Shown: piece by piece, positions 1 to 9,524 of the stretch
Layout of the letters: the number at the start of each line of letters is the position of its first letter
Position numbering within the stretch: position 1 is the first letter of the stretch
Assembly: GCA_023091735.1 (NCBI GenBank)
Contig: JALKBU010000692.1
Span: forward strand, 1-27,763
Length of the DNA: 27,763 nt
Reading direction: 5' to 3'
Source of the DNA: Trichomonas tenax
Taxonomy: Eukaryota > Parabasalia > Trichomonadida > Trichomonadidae
Notes under the pieces: model-generated
Seen by the model: only the letters and a program-made list of their open reading frames with translations
Told to the model about the DNA's origin: nothing
The model's database searches: none
Translations under genes and position numbers: made by a program

Positions 1-320
1 TATCAGAATAAAAAAATAAATTATTTTAAAAATAAACTTTAAAAATTAATTGCGCGGAATTACAATATAAATATATATGTTGGCACACATCCTCTATATA
101 TAAGATTACAAAATCTGCCAAACACCCCTCACTTTACAACTTTCGAAAAGATAACAGAAAGTTTACAATTACAATAATTAACAAATAAAAACAATAGAAT
201 ATAATTAAAATTCCCAATATAGAGTATCATATTGCACCAATTCATATCAATTTCTAATATTAAACAATAATGAGTTAAATTTGTGCAGCAATGTATACTC
301 TATGGAACAATATATATAAA
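1..320. other. AT-rich non-coding flank
   Basis: This stretch lies 3' of the leftward coiled-coil gene and reaches the left edge of the window. It is very AT-rich, with TATATA runs around 61-110 and 301-320. A plus-strand TCACTTT at 129-135 matches the trichomonad initiator by sequence, but no open frame follows it, so it is probably chance. I see no gene, RNA or repeat here. Confidence 0.6.
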
Positions 321-935
321 TTATTCCATTCTCACTCTTTTTTGATTTGAAAGTGTTAATCTTCCACTTGGTGCTGGTTCTGGTGTTTTTTGTAATTTGG
401 ATACTGCTGCTAATGATTCCAGTGTTTCCTTCAATGCAGTTTCTTCTTTCTTCATTGAAGAAATTTGTTGGGATAATTCATATTGACTCTTAATCTGATA
501 ATAACGTTCTTCTTGTCGCTCAAGCGATTTAATATCATTTGTGATAGTTTCATACTGTAATTTATATTCATTTAATTTTTCGAGTAAATCTTTTGTTGAA
601 TTTTCATAATCTTCATTTGAAACTTTGATTTTTGATTTACATTCATCTTCGAAGTTATTGATTTGTTGTATTCTATAGCTAGACTTTTCCAGAAATGAAT
701 CTTCGATATCTTGTATCGCAGCTCTTGACGAAATACAGTTGACAAGATGTATTCTTTTTCGTTTTGTGAGATTTGCGTTCTCTTTGTCGCAAGCTACCAA
801 ACGATTTGCTTGTTCTGTAAAAATTTGCTTTTGTTTGAACCTAAGCTGTTCAATTGTCATATCTTCAATATTGGGGGAGTTGAAAAAGTTGTCTAAAAGT
901 TTAACAAGTTCAGTCTTCCCCAAGTTTTGATTCAT
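321..935 (-). CDS. Coiled-coil protein of unknown function
   Basis: A 204-residue, highly charged protein that I do not recognise. The open frame extends upstream to a TTG at 951-953, but the first in-frame ATG is at 933-935 (protein starting MNQNLGKTE), and a nuclear gene should start there. Residues from about 25 to 180 are rich in Glu, Lys, Gln and Leu with heptad-like spacing, so a long alpha-helical coiled coil is likely. The last 30 residues are different: Pro-, Ser- and Arg-containing and probably disordered (PEPAPSGR, then a basic end). There is no signal peptide or membrane segment, so the protein is probably cytosolic, cytoskeletal or nuclear. It is divergent from the SAS-6-like gene at 1024, with only 88 bases between the start codons. 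Shared regulation with a basal-body role is possible, but that is inference from position only. Confidence 0.75.
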   Translation of the reverse strand: MNQNLGKTELVKLLDNFFNSPNIEDMTIEQLRFKQKQIFTEQANRLVACDKENANLTKRKRIHLVNCISSRAAIQDIEDSFLEKSSYRIQQINNFEDECKSKIKVSNEDYENSTKDLLEKLNEYKLQYETITNDIKSLERQEERYYQIKSQYELSQQISSMKKEETALKETLESLAAVSKLQKTPEPAPSGRLTLSNQKRVRME

Positions 936-996
936 TAAAAAAATTGGCGCCAAAAAATATTTGGCATGTAAAGTTATAATGTCAGAAATATGTCAA

Positions 997-1002
997 AAGT
1001 GA
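997..1002 (-). promoter_or_regulatory. Candidate initiator (TCACTT) for the coiled-coil gene
   Basis: On the minus strand this reads TCACTT, matching the trichomonad initiator TCA-pyrimidine-(T/A). Transcription would start at the A complementary to base 1000, giving a 65-base leader. That is longer than the usual 5-20 bases, so the assignment is tentative. The same short spacer must also hold the promoter of the rightward gene, for which I find no matching initiator. Confidence 0.35.
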
Positions 1003-1023
1003 CAATACAGTTAACAAAAATTA

Positions 1024-1614
1024 ATGCAGGAAGATGTATATAATAAGGAGATCGAAATCGAGAAACGCGATATACAGGACAACAGCATAGAAGCGATTTT
1101 CGCGAATATCAAAATGATTGAAACACGCGATGAGCAAAAAGATTTAATTTCTCTTGACTTAGAAATAACATTCGACTCAAATCTTTACACACTTTTGCGT
1201 GCACACTATGATGCACAGTCCTTTGATAAGCTCCGCGAAGAAAAAGAACTTTGCATCGATTTCTCGAAGTTCTCCGAGGAAATTCAAAAGCTCCTCGACA
1301 ACAGCCAGAGCAAGTTCACAAAGAAATCACAGAAAAAGGAATCAGAAGAACAAATTGAATCTACTGTTTATTTCGTAACTACGAATGAAACTTCAGGATA
1401 CTTGATTTTCTTGGATATTCTTTCATTCAAGGAGGTTGAGATATTCAAAATCGACTTCGCGCAAGTTTCCGATGAAGAATCACATAAGCATGCACAGGAG
1501 AGGTTTACAGCTGTCAAAGCAGAATTAAAGAAGCAGATGCTCATGCTTAAGACTCTTCAAAAGGAAATTAAGAGCCAATGCCCATTCATGCTCGAGATTC
1601 TCAAGAAAATGTAA
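1024..1614 (+). CDS. SAS-6 head-domain-like protein (short, SAS6L-like)
   Basis: A 196-residue protein that resembles the N-terminal globular head of the centriole cartwheel protein SAS-6 (XRCC4-like fold with the PISA motif). Two blocks align without gaps by eye. Residues 66-94 match the SAS-6 segment with an Asp-Phe pair, a further Phe and a Leu-Leu pair (here D79, F80, F83, L90, L91). Residues 126-161 match the PISA segment, including an aromatic-Lys pair (F135-K136) where human SAS-6 has F131, the residue that packs into the partner head during ring assembly. Between the blocks (95-112) is a Lys/Glu/Ser-rich insertion. Only a short helix (about 155-190) follows the head, whereas classical SAS-6 has a coiled coil of hundreds of residues. 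This size fits the SAS6L group described from Toxoplasma and trypanosomes, which lacks the coiled coil. The stop is TAA followed by A (UAAA signal). The fold assignment is fairly likely; the exact subfamily is open. Confidence 0.6.
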   Translation: MQEDVYNKEIEIEKRDIQDNSIEAIFANIKMIETRDEQKDLISLDLEITFDSNLYTLLRAHYDAQSFDKLREEKELCIDFSKFSEEIQKLLDNSQSKFTKKSQKKESEEQIESTVYFVTTNETSGYLIFLDILSFKEVEIFKIDFAQVSDEESHKHAQERFTAVKAELKKQMLMLKTLQKEIKSQCPFMLEILKKM

Positions 1615-1950
1615 ATAAACTGCCCTTGTTGACGAAAATTCGTTAAATGGTCAATGCTTATTTGTTTCAATATATATTTTTTATGCTTTCATTGATTCAA
1701 GCAACAAAATAACTTTTACCATTTTAATCAATTAAAATCGAATATATCTAAGCATCGATTTATAATATTGAATAACTAATGATAGATAACAATAGCCTAC
1801 AACTATGAGTATTTCTGTAATAGTTTAGATCATCAATATTCTTGTTACTCAACCAAATATACTTCGTTTTACAATGCCTTGAAATTATATTTAAAAAATT
1901 GAATTATTGATCTAAAACAATAAACATATACTTTATTAAAATATAAACTA
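1615..1950. other. AT-rich spacer between convergent genes
   Basis: This spacer separates the 3' ends of the SAS-6-like gene and the BEACH gene. It is AT-rich, with TAAA-type tetranucleotides close to the plus-strand stop that could serve as a polyadenylation signal. No open frame with a credible start, no RNA gene and no clear repeat was seen. Confidence 0.6.
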
Positions 1951-4900
1951 TCATGGTTTGGATAACATAATATCGCCGTAAAAATATATCTTTCCTGACA
2001 ATGTGACAATGCAAAACTCGTGACGAGCTTCTGAATGAGAAACTGCAATAATATTTTCTTGGATATCACAAACCCTTATCATTTTGTCTGCAGCGCCATA
2101 GAACGCTTCGAATGCGTAAACATATCCTTTCTCGAAAGCAAGAACAACATAGTCGAAGCCTTGTGAATTCTCGAAAGCAAACATAGATGTAACTGTAGAT
2201 AGAACTTTAAAGCTTCTCAGGAATTCACCATTAATTGTATAAATCGCAATGTATGAGTTCTCAATGGCATTATCTGTCTTGGTGTAGTTAACAATGACGA
2301 AGCCCCATCCTGGAGAGATAACAACCTTTCTTGGGAATGCATTCTCAATAGTTATTTCTTTAAAAATCTCTTGTCTTCTCTGGTCAACGAAGAAAACTCT
2401 TCCATCGTGTGTTGTAGCAACAATTATCTTGAAAACAGAAGATAATGCAATTGCTGTAACTTCATCTGAATGAGTAACAAAAGTGAACAAAGGCTCGAAA
2501 TTAGATGTCATTACTCTGATAGATGTATCGACACCGCCTGAAGCGAATAAGTTTCGGTCAGCAGCAATACATGAAACATTTCCATAATGTGAAGAGAATT
2601 TCTTCAACTCGCATTTAACGACATCAAATGCAATAACAAAACTTGTGTTTGTACAAATTAGTAAATTATTGCTGATCTGAGCTGTAATTCTTCCTTTCCT
2701 TCTTGTGACAATTTCTGGATCAATCTCTCCTTTAACTGCTGATATTTCGCCGTTGATTGGAATAGCATAAATTTGACCTGTTGATGAAATAATGTAAATG
2801 TGGGAAGAGTCGTAATCAATTTGGCAGCCGATCATTGATGTGATTCCTGACTCGATCATTCTTGTCTTTGTTTCATAGACAACACTTTCTTTGCGCGCAG
2901 GATGCTCTACTGAGAAGAGTTGCGGAGGAATTTGTCCACAATTTGTCATTGTTGCTTCAATCATTGACTTCATTGGATCCTTTCTGTTCTCCGGAGAGTT
3001 CCAGATTTCTGCATACATGTGAGGATCGAAAAGATTGTACTTGTTATAAGCATTCTGACCCCTGCTGTCAACACCCCAGATCAAGTCAATCCATTTCTCA
3101 ATGTTGTTGACTCTTTCGAGAGCCTTTCTATGCTCGTAAACGAATCCAAGTGGAGTTCCATGAGCCCATGTTGGTAATTTGACATTGCTGCAAGATCGTC
3201 CACCAACAGATCCTAAATCGAAATTATTTCTGTTTTCAAAGATTGCTGTGTTGTAGAAGAATTCTGGAACAAGTTCTCTGTAGTCATTGACATGAGAAGT
3301 CACCATTCTGAATGCATCATTGACACCATTGAATAAACGAGCCGCATGATCAAATTTGCCGCTTTGCATTCTGATGTGCAATGTTGTGAACGGTTCCATT
3401 CTCAAGTTGTATAAGAAAACGCTCAATGGAGTAGAATAGCAAGAACTGAACATGAATTCCTTCTCTCCGAAGCTTCCCATATCTTTCATTCTGCTGTTGA
3501 TTTCGTTCCTTCTGCTTTCGCCATACCATCCAATTGGACGAGACATGTCTCTTAATGTTGCATCTTTAACATCTTCGCATTCGTAGTCAGTAACAACCCA
3601 TGGAAAAACTGGATACATTGATGAGTCATTAAACGTTCTGCCGCTAATGACATTCAAGAACATCAAATATTCGAAATTGGAAATCTCACGATTTATCCAT
3701 TTCTTTGTCTCATCGAACTTCTGAATGAATTCTGTGAAAGGAACAACTTGAATCTTTGCTTTTGAATAGAATCTGCTTCGAGACATAGCCTTCAAAGCTT
3801 TGATTGCATCTTCGTTCAACAAGTGGATTAAGTATGAAGCGCCCATATCAGTGAAAATTTCAAGACCTGTTGGATGCATTGTGAACATCCTCAACAAAGC
3901 CATTGTGACACTTCCAGCATTGATAAAGATTGCATCCTTTGTGTCTTTGTTCGTAATTGTAATGAATTTGGATTTGATCGAGAATCTAACATTCTTTGTT
4001 GAAAGTAATTTGATTTGTTCAGCATCATCGCTGAATAACTCGCCTTGATCATCGCTGTCGAAATTGGATATTGCTGAGTTATCGAGATCACTCACAGATA
4101 GCAATTGCGGTAATGTTCCAACAGGACGATTTTCTTCGAGATACTTTCTAACCATCTCCTGTGCCTTGACTTGGCTTCCGCTATCTCTTGCATAGCTTGC
4201 TTCCTTATGATCATCGAAGTTCTTGTTCAACTTGAGCTTCATTGGGCAGTAGTGTGCTGTGATTGTTGGATCGAGTTTGTATGCGACAACTTCATTGTTG
4301 TGAATACTGTTATGCCATGGCGCACAATTTCTTGTCTGCATTGACCATAGCGTTCTCCATCCTGTTTGCGCTGCTTTCTTTTCCATTCTGATTTTCTCGA
4401 TAAGTCCATCAATTGATTTCCATTGTCTCATTGACCTCTTCTCGATGGATGATTCGTGATCAGAGTGTTTGTATTTAGCGAGCTTGGTTTGAACATGAGC
4501 TCTATACTTGCCAATGAATTTCGCAATGATTGTAGTTTCTGCAATGAAGAAATCTCTCTTCAACTCAAAACTGTGGAGAAATTCTGGAATTGTTTCGGTC
4601 AGATTCTTATCGAATGTGTAATTTCCATTCTCGATTTTGTACATTGAGTAATGCAATAAGCTTAAAGCATTGCATGAAGGTTGATGACTCTGTGCAAATT
4701 TAATGATTGACTTCATTGTTGCTTCTTTCTTCGAGTGAACTAGAAATGCACACAAAATAGCGCCAACATCATCAAATGCCTTGAGTGAAACATTGTTGAG
4801 AATTTCGATGATCATTTCAGCAATTCCTATATCTCTCCATGTGACGTTTCCATTTTCATCGAGAGCTATATCCAATCCATAAAGTACTTTCGATGGCTGC

Positions 4901-7900
4901 AAAGAAATATTGATTCTATCTAAGATAGCTTTCACTTTCTCTTCAACACGCTTTGGTTTTTCTGGTGAAACGTTATATTTCATTGAGAAAACATCTTTTC
5001 TGTTCTCATCAGTCTTATAAAAAACAAAGAATACAGCAAAGTACAAAAGGTCACAAATTTGCGACTCAGTGAACGTGTGGATGCATTGTGTGGCTTTTGT
5101 CAACGCTTCAATGATGAAAGATCTGATTACAAAATTCGAAGGAGCAATCATTAATGTGATCAAGAAAGCCGTTGTCCAATCCTTTGGTGTGCATGAAAGA
5201 ACAAAGTTAATGACAAATCTTAATGTGAGTTCTTCTGGATTTGCACAAGCACAAACTATTGGCCAAAAGCTCCATGCCTTTGTCACTGCATATAATGGAT
5301 CTGGATGCATTCCACTCTTAATCAATGAAGGAATGAGTAATGGATTATATGTGATTGTTGCAAAACAGAGTTGCAATATTTCTGGTCTGGATTCTGAAAG
5401 CTTGCATAAGCTTGTTAAGAATTGAGGAGTGTGATATTGACTTCCAACTTTGAGATTGAATATCTCAATAATAACATTCAAAAACTTTGGAGTGAATATT
5501 CCTGAATCAACGAATGTGCTGAATGTCTTAATGATTGATAAAGCAATCGCTTCATTTCCATTCTTCGTGAGTTCGACTATTCTTGGGAAATACTTAAACA
5601 CTCCAGTAATTCCTTTGAAAGGTTTTGCAGAAGATAAAGCCAAACCTTGAAGAATTTCGAGAGAATCAATGACAATCTTCTCATTATCTGTACTCATGAT
5701 ATTATCAAATACCAACTTGAAGTCATACTCTGTGAAGTGGCAATTTCCTATAGTTATTAATGCCTGCATAGCATGAGTTCTAATGAGGTGAATTGCTTCA
5801 TGTGTATCAAGTGATGTCTTCCAGAGAGCACTAATGAAGTCGGCATAATACTGCGAGAAACTTAAGTGGAACTCATCGCCGAGTGGTAAAATAGTGTTGA
5901 ACCAGTGATAAGTGACTCTAACAGAAATGTCTGTTGAAGCTTTGATCCATAACTCTGGATTGATCAAAATGTGTCTGAGAAGACTCTCCTTGAATTCGAT
6001 ATGTGATGAATGCAAGAAAATGTCATAAAAGCCATTAAATGTAACTTCAGTCAGCAATTCGACATAATTAGAGAGAAGATATGAAATGATTTGCCAACAT
6101 TTTTCATCAACAAAGAATTTTTCTGTTCTCCTGGAAACAGTGAACAATATTCTAAATAGTGAGATCACATTGAGTAAAATGTCATTATGATCATCAGACT
6201 TAAGTAAAATTTGTGCGAAAATTGGAATCAAGGCATGAACAGTGAAGAACCTGATAAGGATATCAGTTAGGCAGAAAACAGCTGGAATTCCTGTATTGAG
6301 AAGTTTGACGTAGAAGTCTTTCTTGATTTGGTTCCTTTCAAGATAAATGACGTGTTCCTGACATTCAGTGGCAACTGATATCAATGTGTTTGGTAATTCG
6401 TATGAGTGAGGTCCAATCTTCTTAATACTTTCGAGATCGATCTTAGTGATGTCTGATGCGATGGAGAATGGTCCGAGTCTTGATGGATGCTTAACAGGAT
6501 CTCCAGAGAATCCGAGATAGATTTCATCAGCTTTCCTTATTGGGAATGTGAATGGAAAAACTTCACTTCTTCTATTGCAAACTAGTTCGATACCAGACTG
6601 ATTGAATGTGATTGCGAGTAATGTCCACTTGTTAGGAATCATGCCATTAAGTCTGTATGTAATGTTGATATCTCCAAAATTGACAAATAATTGATTCTTC
6701 TCTAATGTCATTTGGAGTACTTTAGAACCCATTACAGCCTTGAGTAGATTTGATTTCTCAGATCCATCATCATACATAATCCATAATAGGAATGAAACAG
6801 CATCATTAGCTGTTCTTGATGGCTTAATGAGGATTGAGTTTCCTTGGTTGAAGAGAGGAAGTGAGCATACTGGATTGTCAAGCTTAGAAACAAATAATTC
6901 TTCCAGGCAATCAACAATCTTTGCAATGAACTTTGATCGAGATCCATCCTCTTGTGCACACATGAATGATATTAGTTTGTTGACAACCTTCATTGATGAT
7001 GATATCTTTGCTATTTCAACAAATAATTCCATCTCTTTAGGAGGTATTTCTTGCTTAGCTTCCCAATTCGAAAGCAAACAAAGATCGACTTGTCCAACGT
7101 GACACTGCATGCTGTTATAATATGCAAAGTGAATCATTTCCAATATCTTGTTAACGGCTCTTTCCTTATAAATAATGTAATATGCTGATAGATATCTTGG
7201 ACACTCGATATATGAATTTGAATCTGTTACATTCCTCTTTCCAATAATTAAAGATGTCATTGCATTGAAAAGATTGTCATCGTTCTCACCATGAATTCTA
7301 ATGATGCAGTCGCTCAATATCTTTCTTTCTGAATTGTTTAGCCAAAAGTGATCAGACACTGAAGACAAGAAGTTAACTATTGCAATTAAACAATATATCG
7401 AGAAGTTATTTTCCATTGATAAGTTGAGAATAGATTTGACGTCTTCGATAATACTTCTGAAGTAGTCAAAAACACCTGTTCTAACATCTACAATATCTGA
7501 TATACCTAAAAGAACACTTGCGATTAGTTTCAGGGCCTTATCAGACATCGAGCTTGGGAAGCATTTCATTATTCCTGATGATATCGCAGAAAAATTCTTC
7601 AGGCAACTTTCAGAATCATCCTTTGACAATAAGCCAATAAGAATCTTCAAAATCTGTGGACCGATTAAATTATCAAACAAGAGCGACATGAGTAGTGACA
7701 TGAAGAGCTCATTGTGAATGAAATACGTGTTATATGTATTGTCTTTGAGAATAACAATAATCAAATCAAGAAAAGTTTGAAGTACTGGTGCAGTCATTTG
7801 ACTTTCAGCTCCTCTAAAAGCATTTATGTAAATTGGAACGAATTTGCAAAATGCTATTGCGAGATCTAATATAACATTCTGTGGTATTGCCTTTTGCGTG

Positions 7901-9501
7901 TAGAGTTCCTTAATAACAGTAACAACCTCAGAAATGATCTTCGGATACAAAGTAAAATCACTCATAAACTCGAGAATGTCAAACTTGTTTGAATTGAACA
8001 TAACTTTGTATGCAAGCATTCTCAATTGAAGCAAAGGCAAGAAATCTTTTTGCGAATCATAGATAGTTATTCTTGGATCGAAAACTCTCTGTTCAATGAG
8101 ATGATATAACTCAATGCAGTCAGGAATATTCTTAAATTTCGAAAGCATAATAATGAAAGCAAAAGCAATATCTAAATCGAATGTGTTCTTCAACAAGTTC
8201 GTGAAACTGATAATGATTGACTCTTGTGCATTCGGATATATCTCTGCTATACGAATTATATATGCTATTCTACGCTCAACATCGATAAATGATGGAGAAA
8301 GAGAGAATAATTGTGAAAATGTGTAAAGTGGTGAGAATTTTGTGTATTCTGGTAAAAATGGACTAGAGTCCGAGAATCTTTGTATCATCATTGAGTTTTC
8401 TGTGACTTTGAGCTTGTAAGCATCAGGAATTTGAATCAATTTAATTTTCGAATTTCTAAAAATTGCTAAATTATCATAATTTTTTTCACTTCCGTCACCA
8501 TCAGTAGTAATAGGACCTCTGGCATGAATTGACTCAACAGAGAAAGAATCATTCGATTTGATTAAAACTGAAGAATCATCATGTGATCCGCTATGTACTG
8601 TAGAGTGTACTGCTGCCGGTTCCTGGTAAGAAAGTTTTCGAGAACAAAATGGTTTTAATTTTTTGATAAATTTTTCGTTGTGTTGGTGAATATAGGAAGC
8701 GAAGAAGAACCCAATGTCAGAAAAGAAGAGTTCTATCGAATTCCATGGTAATTTATTTGCTATTTTATGCACAAATGTAATAGAAGCGAGATTTAATGTG
8801 CGAAAATCATCGAAACATCTTTCAAAGATAGCAGAAGCGTGCATACTATTGATTGAATCTGGTGAAGTTAGAATTACCTCACTGAGAAACGAAAGTATTG
8901 TTTGTGTAGAATGATCAATGGCTCCAGTATAACTAATCGAAAAAACCATATATAGCAACGCTGAGATAAGTTGTTGAGGTGGTTTAGAACACTTAGATGT
9001 CATTTGAACCAAAATATCCATCATTTGGTCAACATTTATTTGATTTGTGTATTTTACTGATGAGAAAACGACGTATGAAAACATGAGTGGCGCAATTTTG
9101 CAGAATGGTGGATTAGAAATCAAGGTTAAAGCTGTCAATATTTCATAAAAGCCATCAGAATCGAATTCACTATCAATTGATATGACAAAAGCGATAGATG
9201 CGTGCAATGTGTAGTAAATAGCTATATTTGAAGTATCCTTTTTCTGTATTAATCGATTTATACATAAAGGATTAAAAATGAAATCGACATTTAAAGAAGA
9301 AACCACGTCTTTCAACTTCTCGCTGTCTCTCAGTCGCTTGAACATCGTAATCAAATCGTTTTCTGTTGGAATATTTTTGTATGAATAAACCAACACATCC
9401 CACAGCGCATCCTTCTCAGGTGGCAGTTCTGGCGGTTTCAACTTCACCGTCTGAATGATGGGATGATTCTCAAATGTATAAGCATTTGAGAGGTTATCCA
9501 T
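1951..9501 (-). CDS. Giant BEACH-WD40 protein (LYST/neurobeachin/Lvs family)
   Basis: A 2516-residue member of the BEACH family, cytosolic scaffolds that act in lysosome, vacuole and vesicle traffic. Order of domains: residues 1 to about 1700 are an alpha-helical solenoid, interrupted at about 890-1020 by a beta-rich LamG/concanavalin-like module. The conserved pre-PH block is at about 1720-1775 (APWHN, then a YKLD segment and NKNFDDHKEAS). The PH-like domain is at about 1820-1915. The BEACH domain is at about 1935-2205, opening with KKWINREISNFEYLMFLN and including YPVFPWVV. WD40 repeats follow to the C terminus, one containing the GGVDTSIRVM strand. Length and order match LYST and neurobeachin relatives. 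The open frame continues to an ATG at 9556-9558, but a TCATAA initiator at 9519-9524 lies inside that extension, so the ATG at 9499-9501 (MDNLSNAY) is the better start; the alternative adds 19 residues. The stop is TGA. Compartment and cargo cannot be read from sequence. Confidence 0.93.
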   Translation of the reverse strand: MDNLSNAYTFENHPIIQTVKLKPPELPPEKDALWDVLVYSYKNIPTENDLITMFKRLRDSEKLKDVVSSLNVDFIFNPLCINRLIQKKDTSNIAIYYTLHASIAFVISIDSEFDSDGFYEILTALTLISNPPFCKIAPLMFSYVVFSSVKYTNQINVDQMMDILVQMTSKCSKPPQQLISALLYMVFSISYTGAIDHSTQTILSFLSEVILTSPDSINSMHASAIFERCFDDFRTLNLASITFVHKIANKLPWNSIELFFSDIGFFFASYIHQHNEKFIKKLKPFCSRKLSYQEPAAVHSTVHSGSHDDSSVLIKSNDSFSVESIHARGPITTDGDGSEKNYDNLAIFRNSKIKLIQIPDAYKLKVTENSMMIQRFSDSSPFLPEYTKFSPLYTFSQLFSLSPSFIDVERRIAYIIRIAEIYPNAQESIIISFTNLLKNTFDLDIAFAFIIMLSKFKNIPDCIELYHLIEQRVFDPRITIYDSQKDFLPLLQLRMLAYKVMFNSNKFDILEFMSDFTLYPKIISEVVTVIKELYTQKAIPQNVILDLAIAFCKFVPIYINAFRGAESQMTAPVLQTFLDLIIVILKDNTYNTYFIHNELFMSLLMSLLFDNLIGPQILKILIGLLSKDDSESCLKNFSAISSGIMKCFPSSMSDKALKLIASVLLGISDIVDVRTGVFDYFRSIIEDVKSILNLSMENNFSIYCLIAIVNFLSSVSDHFWLNNSERKILSDCIIRIHGENDDNLFNAMTSLIIGKRNVTDSNSYIECPRYLSAYYIIYKERAVNKILEMIHFAYYNSMQCHVGQVDLCLLSNWEAKQEIPPKEMELFVEIAKISSSMKVVNKLISFMCAQEDGSRSKFIAKIVDCLEELFVSKLDNPVCSLPLFNQGNSILIKPSRTANDAVSFLLWIMYDDGSEKSNLLKAVMGSKVLQMTLEKNQLFVNFGDINITYRLNGMIPNKWTLLAITFNQSGIELVCNRRSEVFPFTFPIRKADEIYLGFSGDPVKHPSRLGPFSIASDITKIDLESIKKIGPHSYELPNTLISVATECQEHVIYLERNQIKKDFYVKLLNTGIPAVFCLTDILIRFFTVHALIPIFAQILLKSDDHNDILLNVISLFRILFTVSRRTEKFFVDEKCWQIISYLLSNYVELLTEVTFNGFYDIFLHSSHIEFKESLLRHILINPELWIKASTDISVRVTYHWFNTILPLGDEFHLSFSQYYADFISALWKTSLDTHEAIHLIRTHAMQALITIGNCHFTEYDFKLVFDNIMSTDNEKIVIDSLEILQGLALSSAKPFKGITGVFKYFPRIVELTKNGNEAIALSIIKTFSTFVDSGIFTPKFLNVIIEIFNLKVGSQYHTPQFLTSLCKLSESRPEILQLCFATITYNPLLIPSLIKSGMHPDPLYAVTKAWSFWPIVCACANPEELTLRFVINFVLSCTPKDWTTAFLITLMIAPSNFVIRSFIIEALTKATQCIHTFTESQICDLLYFAVFFVFYKTDENRKDVFSMKYNVSPEKPKRVEEKVKAILDRINISLQPSKVLYGLDIALDENGNVTWRDIGIAEMIIEILNNVSLKAFDDVGAILCAFLVHSKKEATMKSIIKFAQSHQPSCNALSLLHYSMYKIENGNYTFDKNLTETIPEFLHSFELKRDFFIAETTIIAKFIGKYRAHVQTKLAKYKHSDHESSIEKRSMRQWKSIDGLIEKIRMEKKAAQTGWRTLWSMQTRNCAPWHNSIHNNEVVAYKLDPTITAHYCPMKLKLNKNFDDHKEASYARDSGSQVKAQEMVRKYLEENRPVGTLPQLLSVSDLDNSAISNFDSDDQGELFSDDAEQIKLLSTKNVRFSIKSKFITITNKDTKDAIFINAGSVTMALLRMFTMHPTGLEIFTDMGASYLIHLLNEDAIKALKAMSRSRFYSKAKIQVVPFTEFIQKFDETKKWINREISNFEYLMFLNVISGRTFNDSSMYPVFPWVVTDYECEDVKDATLRDMSRPIGWYGESRRNEINSRMKDMGSFGEKEFMFSSCYSTPLSVFLYNLRMEPFTTLHIRMQSGKFDHAARLFNGVNDAFRMVTSHVNDYRELVPEFFYNTAIFENRNNFDLGSVGGRSCSNVKLPTWAHGTPLGFVYEHRKALERVNNIEKWIDLIWGVDSRGQNAYNKYNLFDPHMYAEIWNSPENRKDPMKSMIEATMTNCGQIPPQLFSVEHPARKESVVYETKTRMIESGITSMIGCQIDYDSSHIYIISSTGQIYAIPINGEISAVKGEIDPEIVTRRKGRITAQISNNLLICTNTSFVIAFDVVKCELKKFSSHYGNVSCIAADRNLFASGGVDTSIRVMTSNFEPLFTFVTHSDEVTAIALSSVFKIIVATTHDGRVFFVDQRRQEIFKEITIENAFPRKVVISPGWGFVIVNYTKTDNAIENSYIAIYTINGEFLRSFKVLSTVTSMFAFENSQGFDYVVLAFEKGYVYAFEAFYGAADKMIRVCDIQENIIAVSHSEARHEFCIVTLSGKIYFYGDIMLSKP

Positions 9502-9518
9502 ACTTTTTTTTTCTGATT

Positions 9519-9524
9519 TTATGA
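9519..9524 (-). promoter_or_regulatory. Initiator (TCATAA) of the BEACH gene
   Basis: Minus-strand TCATAA fits TCA+1-pyrimidine-(T/A), with +1 at 9522 and a 21-base leader to the ATG at 9501. A CCTTT on the same strand (9554-9550), like the M5 element reported in T. vaginalis promoters, lies just upstream. It immediately follows the upstream ATG, so a transcript starting at either element would exclude that ATG. This decides the start chosen for the BEACH protein. Confidence 0.5.

Noticed and set aside
739..930. 63-codon plus-strand frame opposite the first coiled-coil gene
   Set aside because: It is an antisense shadow of a gene with better coding character and a clear ATG.
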